From positions 11,640,245 to 11,704,244 of the forward strand of contig OX442415.1 of assembly GCA_949361645.1 (NCBI GenBank): a stretch of DNA of 64,000 nt. Direction: 5' to 3'. A program made the translations under genes and the position numbers. This document shows, one piece after another, positions 35,095-45,710 of the stretch. This DNA is from Spongilla lacustris (lineage: Eukaryota > Porifera > Demospongiae > Spongillida > Spongillidae). The notes under the pieces were generated by a model. It saw only the letters and a program-made list of their open reading frames with translations. It was not told where the DNA came from and did no database searches. Position 1 is the first letter of the stretch; each line of letters opens with the position of its first letter.

Positions 35095-36610
35095 CATTCT
35101 TCAAGAACAGCTACCTTAATTACATTAAAATGTGCATTATGTGTGTCTTCTTTAGAATGGATGTTGTGTAATCAAAGTGTAGTGTACCGCGAGATGTATT
35201 AGGAGATAATTGCAATGTATTAATGTATCAGTTGTAAAAATACTGATACAAACCCTCAAATCCTCAAGCATTCTGTTCTGGATCACTAGTATTATAGTGA
35301 AAGATTTAATGTGCAAAAAACGAACACGCGTAATTGAAGGATATTAAATGGCTGTGTCCTTACACAGTAATTGTTAAAGGCCTCTATATAGCTTTGAATA
35401 CATGTATGGAGGATAAGAATTCGAAGGTCACTGCAATCCATTAAACACAATTAAGGTACAATATATAGTTTACACCATAAATTACTAGTCCACATACAGT
35501 GGTTCACTAGCTGAGGACTTATGCTGAGAAGAACAAATTAAGTGTATCCCATGCATTGGCTATTGAGACCTCACATGTATAAGGTCCCCATGCCCCAGTT
35601 CAGCTTCCTGACACGCCTCTGCCTTGCAAGGTCTCTCTATATGCACCGTGCATTGGCAGGTTGCTTGCATGCACTTGTATGTATTATTTATAACCTGGAT
35701 TTCAAATCCTTATAAGGCATGCAGGTGTTTCCCCCATTTTTGTTTCTTCAATTCATTCCTCTTCTTTTCTCTTCATTTCGTCTCCAACCCAATTTCTCCT
35801 CAACGATCTCATCTTCATCTTTTTTTTTCCCTCTCTTCATCTGCTTTCAATTCCTTTTTCATTATGAGCTTTTTTCTTTAACTATTTCCGCATATATAAA
35901 TGTATCGGAATGCATGCATTTCTTGTTCTTTGCATAATGCTGTTGTATTACTCAACTCTAGTCAAATCTCATCACATCTGACCTCAAACCAAGTGCTCAC
36001 TGTTTTGATGTACCTCCAAAGGTGTTTGGCTGTATTCCTAGTTTTATTACCTAAAGGATTTTACACTTCTAGTCAAGGAGAGCTTACATAATTAGATGGA
36101 TCTGTGGCTCATTTCTTAAGTGAAATGTTTTGAAAGAGCATCGCATTTCTACACATGCTCTTTGTAAATGGCAGGGATTCTTCATCTGCCTTTCCTTTTA
36201 GAATGCATATACAACTTACAAAATTTACTGTGGAGAAGCGATTGGTGTCCATGGAGAATATAATCCTACTAGTTTGTAAACAATCGTGTAGCACTGTGCA
36301 ACATTGCATAATAACACCTCTGTATTCCAATCACTGGATCTTAAAGCTTCACAGACACACATGCCAGTATTTACCTCCATGTATATTTACCACAAAAATT
36401 AGCATCTACTGCAAAAGGTATCGATTTGACATGTAATAGCTGAGTGTGATTTATTATTTGGCTGTTGTTGTGTAATACATATGTAAGTAAGGGAGATAAA
36501 GATTACAATGTACTTAGTGGACAAAAGGTCTACAGATATGATGTAAATAAACTGAAGTTCAATTCAGTGAACTATGTGGCACTGCAAGCTGCCTCGATCT
36601 AATCCATGAA
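35095..36610. other. Intergenic region between convergent genes
   Basis: Separates the plus-strand SRCR gene from the minus-strand ABCB fragment, and should hold both 3' UTRs. Contains a CT-rich tract at 35735-35870. Short ORFs here have no recognisable domain. Confidence 0.5.
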
Positions 36611-37254
36611 TTAAGACAGCTCAAGAGTGGCAATCTCTATTTCCTTACTCTCCTCAGCTTCTACTTGCTGGTACTCTGGCTCATCCACCAACATCTGGTA
36701 AAAGTGCAGCTTGTAGTACAGTCCTTTCATCTTCATCAGCTCCCCATGTGTGCTACTCTCGGCAGCTGTCCACCCTTGATCACAGCTATGACATCAGCAT
36801 TGTGGATGGTGGACAGACGATGGGCTATCACTATACTGGTGCGTCCTTCTCTGGCCTTGTCCAGGGCTTCTTGGACCACCTTCTTGCTCTCCATGTCCAG
36901 GGCAGAGGTGGCCTCATCCAGGAGGAGGATCTTGGGGTTCCTCACAAGGGCATGTGCAATGGCTATACGCTGCTTCTGTCCTCCACTCATCTGGGTACCT
37001 TTAGCCCCAACATTAGTGTTGTAGCCCTGTGAAGGAGTCCTGTCATGAACCGCACCATATACCTCTGGGAGGGTCTCAATGAAGTTGTGTATATTTGCAG
37101 CTTTGGCCGCAGCAATCATTTCCTCATCTGAAACCTCCCTGAAGTTGGCTCCATAGCAAATGTTGTCAGCAATGCTGGCATCAAACAGAACAGGTTCCTG
37201 AGACACTATCCCAATGTTCTGCCTCAGCCATCGGATGTTCAGGTCACGGTCCTG
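36611..37254 (-). pseudogene. ABCB (P-glycoprotein-like) transporter, C-terminal nucleotide-binding domain, truncated
   Basis: Minus-strand sequence encodes most of the second nucleotide-binding domain of an ABCB full transporter: [20 protein letters not shown] (Q-loop), [20 protein letters not shown] (signature), [13 protein letters not shown] (Walker B) and [11 protein letters not shown] (H-loop). Walker A would be in an upstream exon that I cannot find. Intron-like boundaries lie at about 37255 and at 37062-37027, a 36-nt GT-AG segment that interrupts LPE/GYNTNVG. Near 36762 the frame shifts by one base after VIKGGQ; the family tail ([15 protein letters not shown] ... ending at TAA 36611) continues in another frame. 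With the lipoxygenase gene occupying upstream DNA in the same orientation, the rest of a transporter has no obvious place, so this is probably a gene fragment. Confidence 0.75.
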
Positions 37255-37397
37255 CTGGTGAGTGACGGGAAGTATATAGAGTGTAAACCAAACTTCCCTA
37301 CTCAAACTGAGCTCTGTCTGCTGCCAGGACTGATCAGAAGTGTCAACTGCAGTGCAACGTGAGAAGTACCTGTGGATATCAATTAAGATCAAAGGCC

Positions 37398-37836
37398 TTA
37401 ATGTCTATTGTCCTGAATGTCCACCCGGGGGTACAATTGGACACCCGGGTGGACAGCAAAAAAAGTTTTTGCCGTTCGGTCACGGAAGCGACCTGCTGCA
37501 TTTAACGGTACTGGTTTACAGAACAAGTCTTTTCAGGATTGGGCCGAGATAAGTAAGGCTTAAATCCTTTCGGTACTCGTAAAATGACCCGGCCGTGCTA
37601 GCGGACCTATTCATTACGCTCCGACCGATCCGCACGGAGCATAATGGATGGGTTTGCTAGCACAGATCGTTCTACATGTATCAAAAGGATTTAAGCTTTG
37701 TTTATCTCGGCCCAATATCCTGAAAAGACTTGTATTATAAGCCAGTACCACCGAACGGCAAAAACTTTGTTTGCTGTCCACCCGGGTATACAATTGTACC
37801 CCTGGGTGGACATTCATGCAGGACAATAGACATTAA
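37398..37836. mobile_element. TTAA-flanked fold-back MITE
   Basis: Flanked by TTAA on both sides (37398-37401 and 37833-37836). Termini TGTCTATTGTCCTG and CAGGACAATAGACA are exact inverted repeats, followed by arms with GTCCACCCGGGGGTACAATT and an internal mirror (GCCGTTCGG, AAAAGTCTTTTCAGGAT-like pairs). 431 bp between the TTAA copies. TTAA targets point to piggyBac or Kolobok superfamilies (known); which of them cannot be decided here. Confidence 0.8.
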
Positions 37837-38060
37837 GGGCTGACAGCTTGGGAGGGTGGAGTACCACGGGCAAGGTGAGCCATCTTGCATAAACCTGCAC
37901 ACTGACGAAGAAGTGAAAATGAAACATGCGGATCAGCTAATCCAACTTCTTCAAGTTGCAACAACAGTGCTTTAGCCTCCCCATGCTTCCCTGAAATGAA
38001 GGCAGAACAATGGAAATGCCCAAAATAACCAAATTGGGGCAATTGGATCCTTTCATTGCT
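37837..38060 (-). pseudogene. LINE fragment
   Basis: The minus-strand frame contains AFISGKHGEAKALLLQLEEV and DPHVSFSLLRQCAGLCKMAH, matching the family region at 19050-19240 (AVKLLSKLVEVATIEPQVAL). A short isolated piece directly adjoining the TTAA MITE. Confidence 0.6.
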
Positions 38061-38296
38061 GGAGGATATCACCTTAGGGATGTTTATGATGAGTATGATA
38101 TTATAATTATAATTATATACCTGCATAATACATACAACATAAGACAGCGTACGATGTATCACGGAAGAAAGAAAAATTTAATAATGAAACTTCATGCACA
38201 CGTAATTGATTAATTGCAATACGTGATACTGATTTTTTATCATGACTGCGGCAGACCAATATAAACGCTTCCAAGGCGCTGAATTAAGACTATTAA

Positions 38297-38620
38297 AGTC
38301 GACAGAACTACAACTCTACAAGCTATGGTAAACCTCGCTGTTCCTGCATGTGCATGGTTCCTTTATTGTTTCCCGGTCCGTTGAATCGATTGTCTCACAC
38401 AGCCGCGCCGAGATCGATTGCCATATATATGTACATCGAGGGGTCCGCCACTACCCTAAATTTATTATTTGCCCGACTTAAATATACAATACGTACGTAC
38501 CATATGCATGGCGATGGCGATGGCGGACCCCTCGATGTACATGTACATCGTTCATGACCGGCTGCCACTGAGTCAATAGACCACTTTCATATGACGTCAA
38601 AAATCACATGAAATAATAAT
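38297..38620 (+). repeat. Direct repeat E, copy 1 (with 94-bp MITE inside)
   Basis: Matches 39466-39680 nearly base for base (GTCGACAGAACTACAACTCT ... CATATGACGTCAAAAATCAC). A 94-bp palindrome-ended insert, AGGGGTCCGCCA (38439) to TGGCGGACCCCT (38532), plus a duplicated TGTACATCG, is present only in this copy. Confidence 0.85.
38439..38532. mobile_element. 94-bp MITE nested in repeat E
   Basis: Exact 12-bp terminal inverted repeats AGGGGTCCGCCA/TGGCGGACCCCT. The other copy of repeat E at 39606 lacks it and shows the empty site GTACATCGTTCGTGACC, so insertion with duplication of about nine bases is directly visible. Confidence 0.75.
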
Positions 38621-39465
38621 TTAGGCCATTCAAACTTGATTAGTTGTTTTTCGGGCAAACTTATAATAAAATGGGGTCGGTAGGTAGGGCAAAAAAAATA
38701 AAAAAATAAAAATAAACTAACGCATGAATATAATTACACACCGCACGCTACAAATAAGTAGTTGAGCGTAGCCCGATGCCCGACCTTCGCGTATTGGCGG
38801 AAGGTCGGGCATCAAGCTATATGTGATAATAGCCCACATATGTGATAATAGGGGCCCACATACGCTATCAGATGGGTACAAATCCAAGTATAGGCTTGAT
38901 ACCCGACCTTCCGCCAATACGCGAAGGTCGGGCTACGCGCCCAACTAACAAATGAATTCGTTGCCTCTAAGTCTTGACAACGTTGTTGGGACGGCCGACT
39001 TTGTGCGTTTTGCCTTCTGATTGGCACAGAAAACATAGGGGACGGACAACTGCATACTGCCTTTGTAGCTCCGCTAGGCCTTCAGTTACAAAACCTTCTG
39101 CCATACCGCAGTAGAAGCAAGATCGTGACCTCAGCGACTGTTTCGCCACCTAAATTGACTTCCAGCCTTTCAATCAGGGCACCAAAGTTGTCATCCGTGT
39201 CACATTTGATGATGCTTCTCGTGCTCTACAAACTGCTACGCTCGGCCATGTAAATTTACCATTCATTTCCTAATGTACACATTAGTATACATCATGTATC
39301 CTTGCAATGTAATTACTTGATCTTATATTATTTCATTTTTATCCCTGATCTAATTTTCCGTATATTTTGAAATTGTTTTTTTTTTTTTTTTTTTTTGCAA
39401 AGCAAAGCAATTTTTTTTGGGTCGGTCGGGCCCGAGAAACAACTAATCGAGTTTGAATGGCCTAA
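38621..39465. mobile_element. 845-bp terminal-inverted-repeat element between the E repeats
   Basis: Begins TTAGGCCATTCAAACTTGAT and ends with the inverted ATCGAGTTTGAATGGCCTAA; the inverted similarity runs about 45 bp. Nested inside is a second inverted pair (CCCGACCTTCGCGTATTGGC at about 38780 and its complement near 38916). A minus-strand frame at 39149-38967 contains CFYCGMAEGF ... PLCFLCQSEGK, a paired C-x2-C arrangement that may be the remnant of a transposon protein. Repeat E abuts it exactly on both sides. Confidence 0.7.
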
Positions 39466-39680
39466 AGTCGACAGAACTACAACCCTACAAGCTATGGTAA
39501 ACCTCGCTGTTCCTGCATGTGCATGGTTCCTTTATTGTTTCCCGGTCCGTTGAATCGATTGTCTCACACAGCCGCGCCGAGATCGATTGCCATATACATG
39601 TACATCGTTCGTGACCGGCTGCCACTGAGTCAACAGACCACTTTCATATGACGTCAAAAATCACATGAGATAATAATTTA
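39466..39680 (+). repeat. Direct repeat E, copy 2
   Basis: Uninterrupted copy of 38297-38620, starting at the last base of the TIR element. Confidence 0.85.
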
Positions 39681-40190
39681 ATGAAATTCATTTGAGGTTA
39701 ATTCATTCATATCCAATGCTGTCCGCCATCTTGGTGTTCAAGTTACTATAGAACAGTATGGGCAATTTAGAGTTTTTTTTTATTGTTTATGCCTGTTTTG
39801 GGTCTCATAATACTTTTATATTCTTACCATGGAATGACGTCAGTGCCCACTGTATAAAAATAAAACCAAACCCATAATCACTTACTGTGAACGTACAGTA
39901 ATAACAAAAAGCTTTGTTTTGCCCATAACGTCCTATAGTAACTTGTGCACCAAGATGGCGGACACAAAACAATTTAATTTCAATGAATGTCATTGCTCAC
40001 GCGATGAAAAGGGTCTATAGCCCGTCGAATGGCACTAATAAAGTCGACTTTTATCCAGCGACGGAACTGGCCATCACCGGCTCCATGCGCCTCAACGCCT
40101 CTACCTGTACAATTAAACACATTCCAATTCCTGCATGGAGATTTTGTTCGGATCAACGGTTTCCGTATACCGCATGGGAGATCGTACGAG
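39681..40190. other. Non-coding, inverted pair around CCAAGATGGCGG
   Basis: GTCCGCCATCTTGGTG near 39720 is inverted at about 39950 (CACCAAGATGGCGGAC) with AATGAAATTCATTTGA/TCAATTTAATTTCAATGAA-like outer pairs: an approximately 290-bp fold-back. No gene. Confidence 0.5.
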
Positions 40191-40625
40191 ATACTTGAGT
40201 CAAAGATCGTATATGAATTGTTCCGGATACTCGAGAATCCGGAATAATTCATTCGATCTTTAGGTACCCGGACGTTATGAATAACGGTTTCCGTATACTG
40301 GAAAGATCGAACGCATTATTCAGGTATCCAGAATATTTCGTTCGACTTTCGCTGTTCATGAATAACGGTACAAATGAGCGGACGAATTATTCTGTATACT
40401 GGAGAATCCGAAATAATGCATTCGATCTTTGGGTATCCGGAGACTATGAATGCGTGTTTCCGTATACTACAAAGATCGAACGAAATATTCGGGATACTCG
40501 AGTATCCGGAATATTTCGTTTGACTTTATTGTCCATGAATAACGGTTACAAAGATCGAATGAATTCTTCCGGATACTCGAGAATACGGAATACTGCATTC
40601 GATGTTGAAAAGCGTTCGACGTTTT
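40191..40625 (+). repeat. Degenerate tandem repeat, about 173-bp period
   Basis: About 2.5 units; the anchor GAGAATCCGGAATAATTCAT recurs at about 40230, 40403 and 40578, and CATGAATAACGGT at about 40360 and 40533. Each unit contains subrepeats of ATTCGATCTTT, GGATACTCGAG and GGTATCCGGA type. Confidence 0.7.
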
Positions 40626-41282
40626 AAGTAGTTATTCATAGACCAAAGGAATTTTGCAACAAACGGCTCCCCACGCGTAACCGGAATCGGGTTTGTTGCT
40701 AATAATGCCTGCGATAAACTATATGCTCCGCATGTTGTAATCTCATATGATTGGATATGGCCCCCTCCCTTCGTTTCTCGCCTGCGCACATTATATTAAC
40801 ACCGGTTCCGTGAGAATCGAATGTTTTTTTGGGCTATTTTGTCGAACTCAAGTTTTAGAAAATTAGTCGGACGACCTTTCTTAGCCACAAAAGCATAAGA
40901 ACATAGTAGTAATGAGGGTTTGCGCTATTTCTAGCATCCTATGTACTTCTCGTTGTAACCTGCATTTGTTTTTAGTCAAACGGTTGGACGCTTCACAAAT
41001 AAACGTACATTTTTTCTGAAGCCTTTTCTAACATCGAAAACAGTCCAAATATACTTACCTTTGTAAGATGCGTCGGTTTTGTACGCATTTAGACCGTCTA
41101 ACTGTATGCGAGCGTTGAAACAAGCACTTTTTGTTATGTCGATTATTGTGGCCGCGTTTCCAGACCGATGCATTATTCCGCGAGTGTGCTGCGTAGTGCC
41201 GAACTTTGGCTGGTATACAAGTCTACGCGTGCGCTATTTTCCATTTGCATACAGTCATATATAGTAGCGTTCATACTACACA
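40626..41282. other. No feature recognised
   Basis: Contains scattered short ORFs without recognisable domains. Confidence 0.4.
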
Positions 41283-41669
41283 TCAGAACATATATGTCAT
41301 CACTGCTGCTAAACAGAAGCTGCTTGCATGTGCTCTGTCTGTTACTCGCTCTGGCTTATTTCCCGTCTTTTTGATGTAGTGGTGGCTGCAGAGATATACC
41401 TCCAGTTCCACTTGGAGATAGATATCCTTATCCATATCCAAATGCTCAAAGCTTATCCTTGCCTTCTTTTGCCTTCCAGAGCTCCTTTCATCCCTTTGAT
41501 GCTTTAGCTTCATGCAGATTTCCTGCCAATGCTTTGATACACACTCCTGGCAGTGGAACTTTAATAGCTTTCTGCAACTGCAGCTCAGCCAGGCAAACAT
41601 ATGGCTTGCTGTCAAATGACTCTGAATATTACTGGCAAAACAGCAAGCCATGGCCATGTGCTTGGCCAT
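41283..41669 (-). other. Unassigned 128-codon frame
   Basis: A minus-strand frame with a Cys/His-rich N-terminal part (CSCRKLLKFHCQECVSKHWQ) followed by a basic stretch (KLKHQRDERSSGRQKKARIS). Its start overlaps the CATATGACAGCAAGC tandem repeat, so at least the first residues are repeat-derived. No family recognised; coding status is doubtful. Confidence 0.25.
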
Positions 41670-42215
41670 GTGTAGTCATATGACAGCAAGCCACAGCCAT
41701 GTGCAGTCATATGACAGCAAGCTACAGCCATGTGTAGTCATATGACAGCAAGCTACAGCCATGTGTAGTCACATGACAGCAAGCCACAAGCATGTGCAGT
41801 CATATGACAGCAAGCTACAGTCATGTGCAGTCATATGACAGCAAGCTACGTCACATGACAGCAAGCCACAGGCATGTGCAGTCATATGACAGCAAGCTAC
41901 AGTCATGTGCAGTCATATGACAGCAAGCTACGTCACATGACAGCAAGCCACAGGCATGTGCAGTCATATGACAGCAAGCTACAGTCATCTGCAGTCATAT
42001 GACAGCAAGCTACAGCCATGTGTAGTCATATGACAGCAAGCCACAGGCATGTGCAGTCATATGACAGCAAGCCACAGGCATGTGTAGTCATATGACAGCA
42101 AGCTACATCCACATGCAGTCATATGACAGCAAGCGGGCCACAGCCATGTGTAGTCACATGACAGCAAGCCACAGGCATGTGCAGTCATATGACAGCAAGC
42201 CACAGGCATGTCTGA
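41670..42215 (+). repeat. Tandem repeat, about 31-bp unit
   Basis: About 17 units of GTCATATGACAGCAAGCCAC followed by AGGCATGTGCA, with variants (AGCTACAGCCATGTGTA, and shortened units with AGCTACGTCACATGACAGC). Pairs of long and short units recur at about 41800-41960, so part of the array is duplicated. Confidence 0.9.
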
Positions 42216-42453
42216 CCTTCAAAATGTGTACCCGAGTTTCCATCACTGGTGTCTATCTGGGTTATGCCTGAGCTACACGTTCACCCAATCTGGTGATGGT
42301 TCAGAATTAGATAAAGCTATTGTCTTGCTTGGTTGATTACGCTTACGTGGATGCCGCATGCAACACTTTATGCAGTCTGTTCCTGCATGGCACTTGTTGC
42401 ACGCTGGCTTCTGAGAAAAATGTTTATTTTGCAATAACTTAAATGCGCATGCG
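42216..42453. other. No feature recognised
   Basis: Short stretch between the 31-bp repeats and the TIR element; no gene. Confidence 0.4.
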
Positions 42454-43431
42454 CGAGGGGGGGGCAAAAAACAAAGTGAAAGACACCATCCCCCAACTTT
42501 GAAGAGCTCATTGAGAGCATCACGAATATGCTATTATTTTTTTCAGGGGAGTCTAGGATAAAAAGTTATGAGGTATCAAAGTTAGGGGGGGGGGGGGGGG
42601 GGGGTCTTGGCCAAAAAAAATTTAAAAAAAAAATTCATCACTTTTCTTAATTTTTTTTGGCACTTTAGCTCGCACTACAGCAACATAATGATGGAATCAT
42701 ATTGTTTGTAGTGTTCATGGGTGTCCAATTCGTGCAAAGATATGGCTTAACTGCCTATCTAGTGCGATTGTAAGTTATTTCATTGTGGAAAGCATATTAT
42801 CACGTGACTGAGACAAATTCTCGGCCTTCATACCAATTCACTACCCAATAGTGCAACAATTGAAGCGTCGCAAAGCAATGTAAAGATAAAAACTATACTA
42901 ACGCTACTAAGTAAGCCACGGATACACCTGGTACTAAGTAACATGCATGAGGTCACGCCGACTCACGCCTCACGCTAGCATGCCCCGCCTGCTATTGTTT
43001 AAACGAGTACTTTACGAAATCATGAACGATAATGCGTGCCGTTCTTCAAAATCTTGTTGGAGTACCGCAAACCTTAATTGATGGGCAGGGATGTAATATT
43101 CGATAGGCCTACAGCCTGTGCATTACGTCATGGCACAAGAGACTGAGTATCGCGAAATTCTATGGTACAAGTGAAACAGCGTCTCCAACTGCAAGCGACG
43201 AAGTGACAACACCTACAACAGCAATCTGCAACGAAGCCTGCTTTCAATTTGTAATATTATCTTAATTGTAGGTGTGGTCAATTGTCAATTACGTAATTAT
43301 TTTAAGGGGCGTGGTCGAAAAATGGGCGTGTTCGAAGGCGGAGGGGGGGGGGGGGGGGGGTTGACCTGGCCCTTGGTTTTAAGAATTTTTGGGATGGTGT
43401 CTATAACTTTTTTTTTTGCCCCCCCCCCTCG
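42454..43431. mobile_element. 978-bp non-autonomous element with 38-bp terminal inverted repeats
   Basis: Left end CGAGGGGGGGGCAAAAAACA ... GACACCATCCC and right end GGGATGGTGTC ... TTGCCCCCCCCCTCG are inverted copies. Inside lie G20 (42585-42604) and G18 (43343-43360) tracts and no transposase frame. No clear target-site duplication was seen. Confidence 0.7.
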
Positions 43432-43620
43432 ATAACAACTGTGTTTTTTTGATTAGCACACACTGCTATTATACACAGTTATACACAATTATACGCAATG
43501 TGTATAACAAGTACTGTATAACTACTTGTATAACAATGTTATACAGGCGAGTATAACAACCCTTTTTACACAGTGATTATGCCCAATAAACGACAGGCCT
43601 GTCTCCACTATGTGGGGTAG

Positions 43621-44218
43621 ATGCTCTTCCCGGCTGAAGACATGGTTGGACCCCATGATGAAATCATGGCATCATGTGGTGTGTCAGGGGCAGCACTTTC
43701 TGATAAAATCACCATTGTAAGCTTTATTGAGGATGTTGTGGCACAAGATCTAGAGGTGAAGAGGCAGGTTGAGATCGAGGCTGCTGCAATGACAACAGAA
43801 GAAGACGCTTATAAATTATCAATCCAGTACCACTCCATCTATGTGGCTGCATGTGCAGTACGTCCTGAGCAGGTGCAACCAGTAATATCTATGGTGCAAC
43901 ATGCTGAACGGACCTCTCCTCAAAGTTCAGAAAGTACCACTGATAATTCAGATGGAGAAGGCTTAGATCCACAGGACAACGCTATCCGATGAATTTAAGC
44001 CGGCTGCTGAGGATATGAAGATAGCTATAGCTGAGAAAGAAGAGCGACGCAGAAAAAGAAAAGCAGCTCTAGAAGAAAAGGCTGCATTAGAGCGCATGAA
44101 AGCTATAATGAAATCAGGAGGTCGCAAAGGAGCACAATGCTGCACTCCTAGCTTGCCAAATGCTCATTGCAAACCCATAATTTTGATTAAATTTTTAATG
44201 AGATTTAGTGTTCCTTAA
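43621..44218 (+). pseudogene. Hypothetical acidic/coiled-coil protein, frameshifted
   Basis: Two frames join well if one base is ignored near 43975-43985. The first (43621-43992, ATG-started) has SDKITIVSFIEDVVAQDLEV, VRPEQVQPVISMVQ and an acidic Ser-rich stretch. The second, entered through LSDEFKPAAEDMK, continues with EEKEERRRKRKAALEEKAAL, a probable coiled coil, and runs to TAA at 44218. I do not recognise the family. A G-rich or splice signal that would make this an exon was not found. It could be a mobile-element N-terminal protein or a decayed host gene. Confidence 0.4.
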
Positions 44219-44419
44219 TAGGGGTGCGTTCCCCTTTGCTACACTCCCCGAAGTACGTGAATAACAAGGCTTATTCACAACCGATAAAAACCGTAACGGT
44301 TGTGATTCGTTTTTCAAAAGTTGGCCGTGTATAAGGATTTGGGTGACAGAGAGGAAGCCCAAAAGAGCTACAGCATGGGGCAGCGTAGATGGCTGATGAC
44401 TGCCGGTGTCATAGCGGAT

Positions 44420-44684
44420 TTTGTCCCCCCCCAATTATTGTCCCCCCGGACAGAATCCGCTAGCGGATTCTGTCCCCCTGTATTGGGGTGGGGGGGTTGG
44501 GGGGTACAGGCCTGTACAGGGAGGGGTACAAGGGTACAAGCCTGGACAGGGGTACAACAGGCCTGTACTGGGGTGGGGGGGTTGGGAGGTACAGGACTGT
44601 ACAGTGGGTACAGGCTTGTACAGAGGTAAAGGCGTGTACATGCAGGGAGGGGTACAAGCCTGGACAGGGGTACAGGCCTGTACT

Positions 44685-44716
<32 letters not shown>

Positions 44717-44880
44717 GTACAGGACTGTACAAGGGTACAGGCTTGTACAGGGGTACAGGCCTGTACAAGGGTAATGGCGTGTACAGGGAGGGGTAGTGGC
44801 CTGTACAGTGGTACAGGCCTATAAAATTGTACAGGCCTGTACAATTATGGGTACAACCAATTGTATTGATACATAGCAGT
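44420..44880. repeat. GTACAGGCCTGTAC minisatellite with 31-nt G tract and a 28-bp palindrome
   Basis: A perfect 28-bp palindrome at 44448-44475 (GGACAGAATCCGCT and its complement) precedes many palindromic ACAGGCCTGTAC units spaced by GGGGTACAAG, with a G31 tract at 44685-44715. Frames on both strands give TGLYRG/PVQACT-like repeats with no coding significance. Confidence 0.85.
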
Positions 44881-44929
44881 TGTTCATTCATGATGAGCTC
44901 CACATACATATAGGTTTACCCATTGTCCT

Positions 44930-45710
44930 CTATTTCATTCCATTTCTCTTGTCTTCTGCTAGGCCATGTAGTGATCCCCATTGTAGTCTGTCCCATTCTT
45001 CTTCACTTTCATCGTCCCCCTTTAGTTCCTTCACAGAGTGGTCTCTAGTGGGTACACCCTTTCCAACACCTGTTCCTTCTGCCCTTTTCTTTGCACAACA
45101 CGCCCTCTCAATGTGCCCCCATTTCCTGCAAACTTTGTTTCTGAACCTGCACTGTTGAGTATCATGCGCTCCTCCACACCTGTTGCAAGCCCCTAGGCCT
45201 GACGGTCTCCCCCTTCTTGGTGGTGCTGCCACTTGATGTACTTCCTGTTTTGTGACACTCTGCAACTGTTCTGCGCGCCTTTAGTCTCCCTTTCCGCTAT
45301 TTCCGCTGTCTCCAGCACCTTGGCAAAAGTGAGGTCTGCCTTTGTGAGAAGTCTCTTCTGTACCCCCTCGTCCCTCATACCAAAGAACACCCTGTCTCTC
45401 AGCGTCTCTGATAACGTCACACCAAACGCACAGTTCTGCAAACTTGCTGCATACCACATATCACACTTTCTCCCTCCTTTTGTCCCATTTGTGGAACCGT
45501 ACGTTCTGCGATGACTAGAGGTTTAGGCGCTACGTGTGTCGTTAAGGCTGCGACCAGTTGCTCGTACGTTCGGTCTTTCAATTTCTGGGGTGCTACGAGC
45601 GCTCGGAGCAGGCCAAATGTAATACAGGCGAGGAAAGCGTCCTTTTTCTGTTCGGCTTCCACTTTATTTGCCAGGAAAAAATGTTCTAGCCGCTCGACGT
45701 ATTAACTCAA
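44930..45710 (-). pseudogene. Ty3/gypsy-type Gag remnant (capsid and zinc knuckle)
   Basis: Minus-strand pieces in order: YVERLEHFFLANKVEAEQKK, DAFLACITFGLLRALVAPQK, AALTTHVAPKP, then a frame with LSETLRDRVFFGMRDEGVQK and DLTFAKVLETAEIAERETKG, then a nucleocapsid-like GACNRCGGAHDTQQCRFRNK followed by CRKWGHIERAC. The order is that of a Gag capsid domain followed by zinc knuckles. The second knuckle has Trp where a Cys is expected. Frame changes near 45460 and 45265 show decay. No pol or LTR adjoins it. Confidence 0.75.

Noticed and set aside
41670..42215. CRISPR-like regular repeat array
   Set aside because: The units are contiguous tandem copies without unique spacers, in a eukaryotic genome.
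44368..44909. PVQACT/TGLYRG-repeat frames on both strands
   Set aside because: Translations of a GTACAGGCCTGTAC minisatellite and a G31 run.
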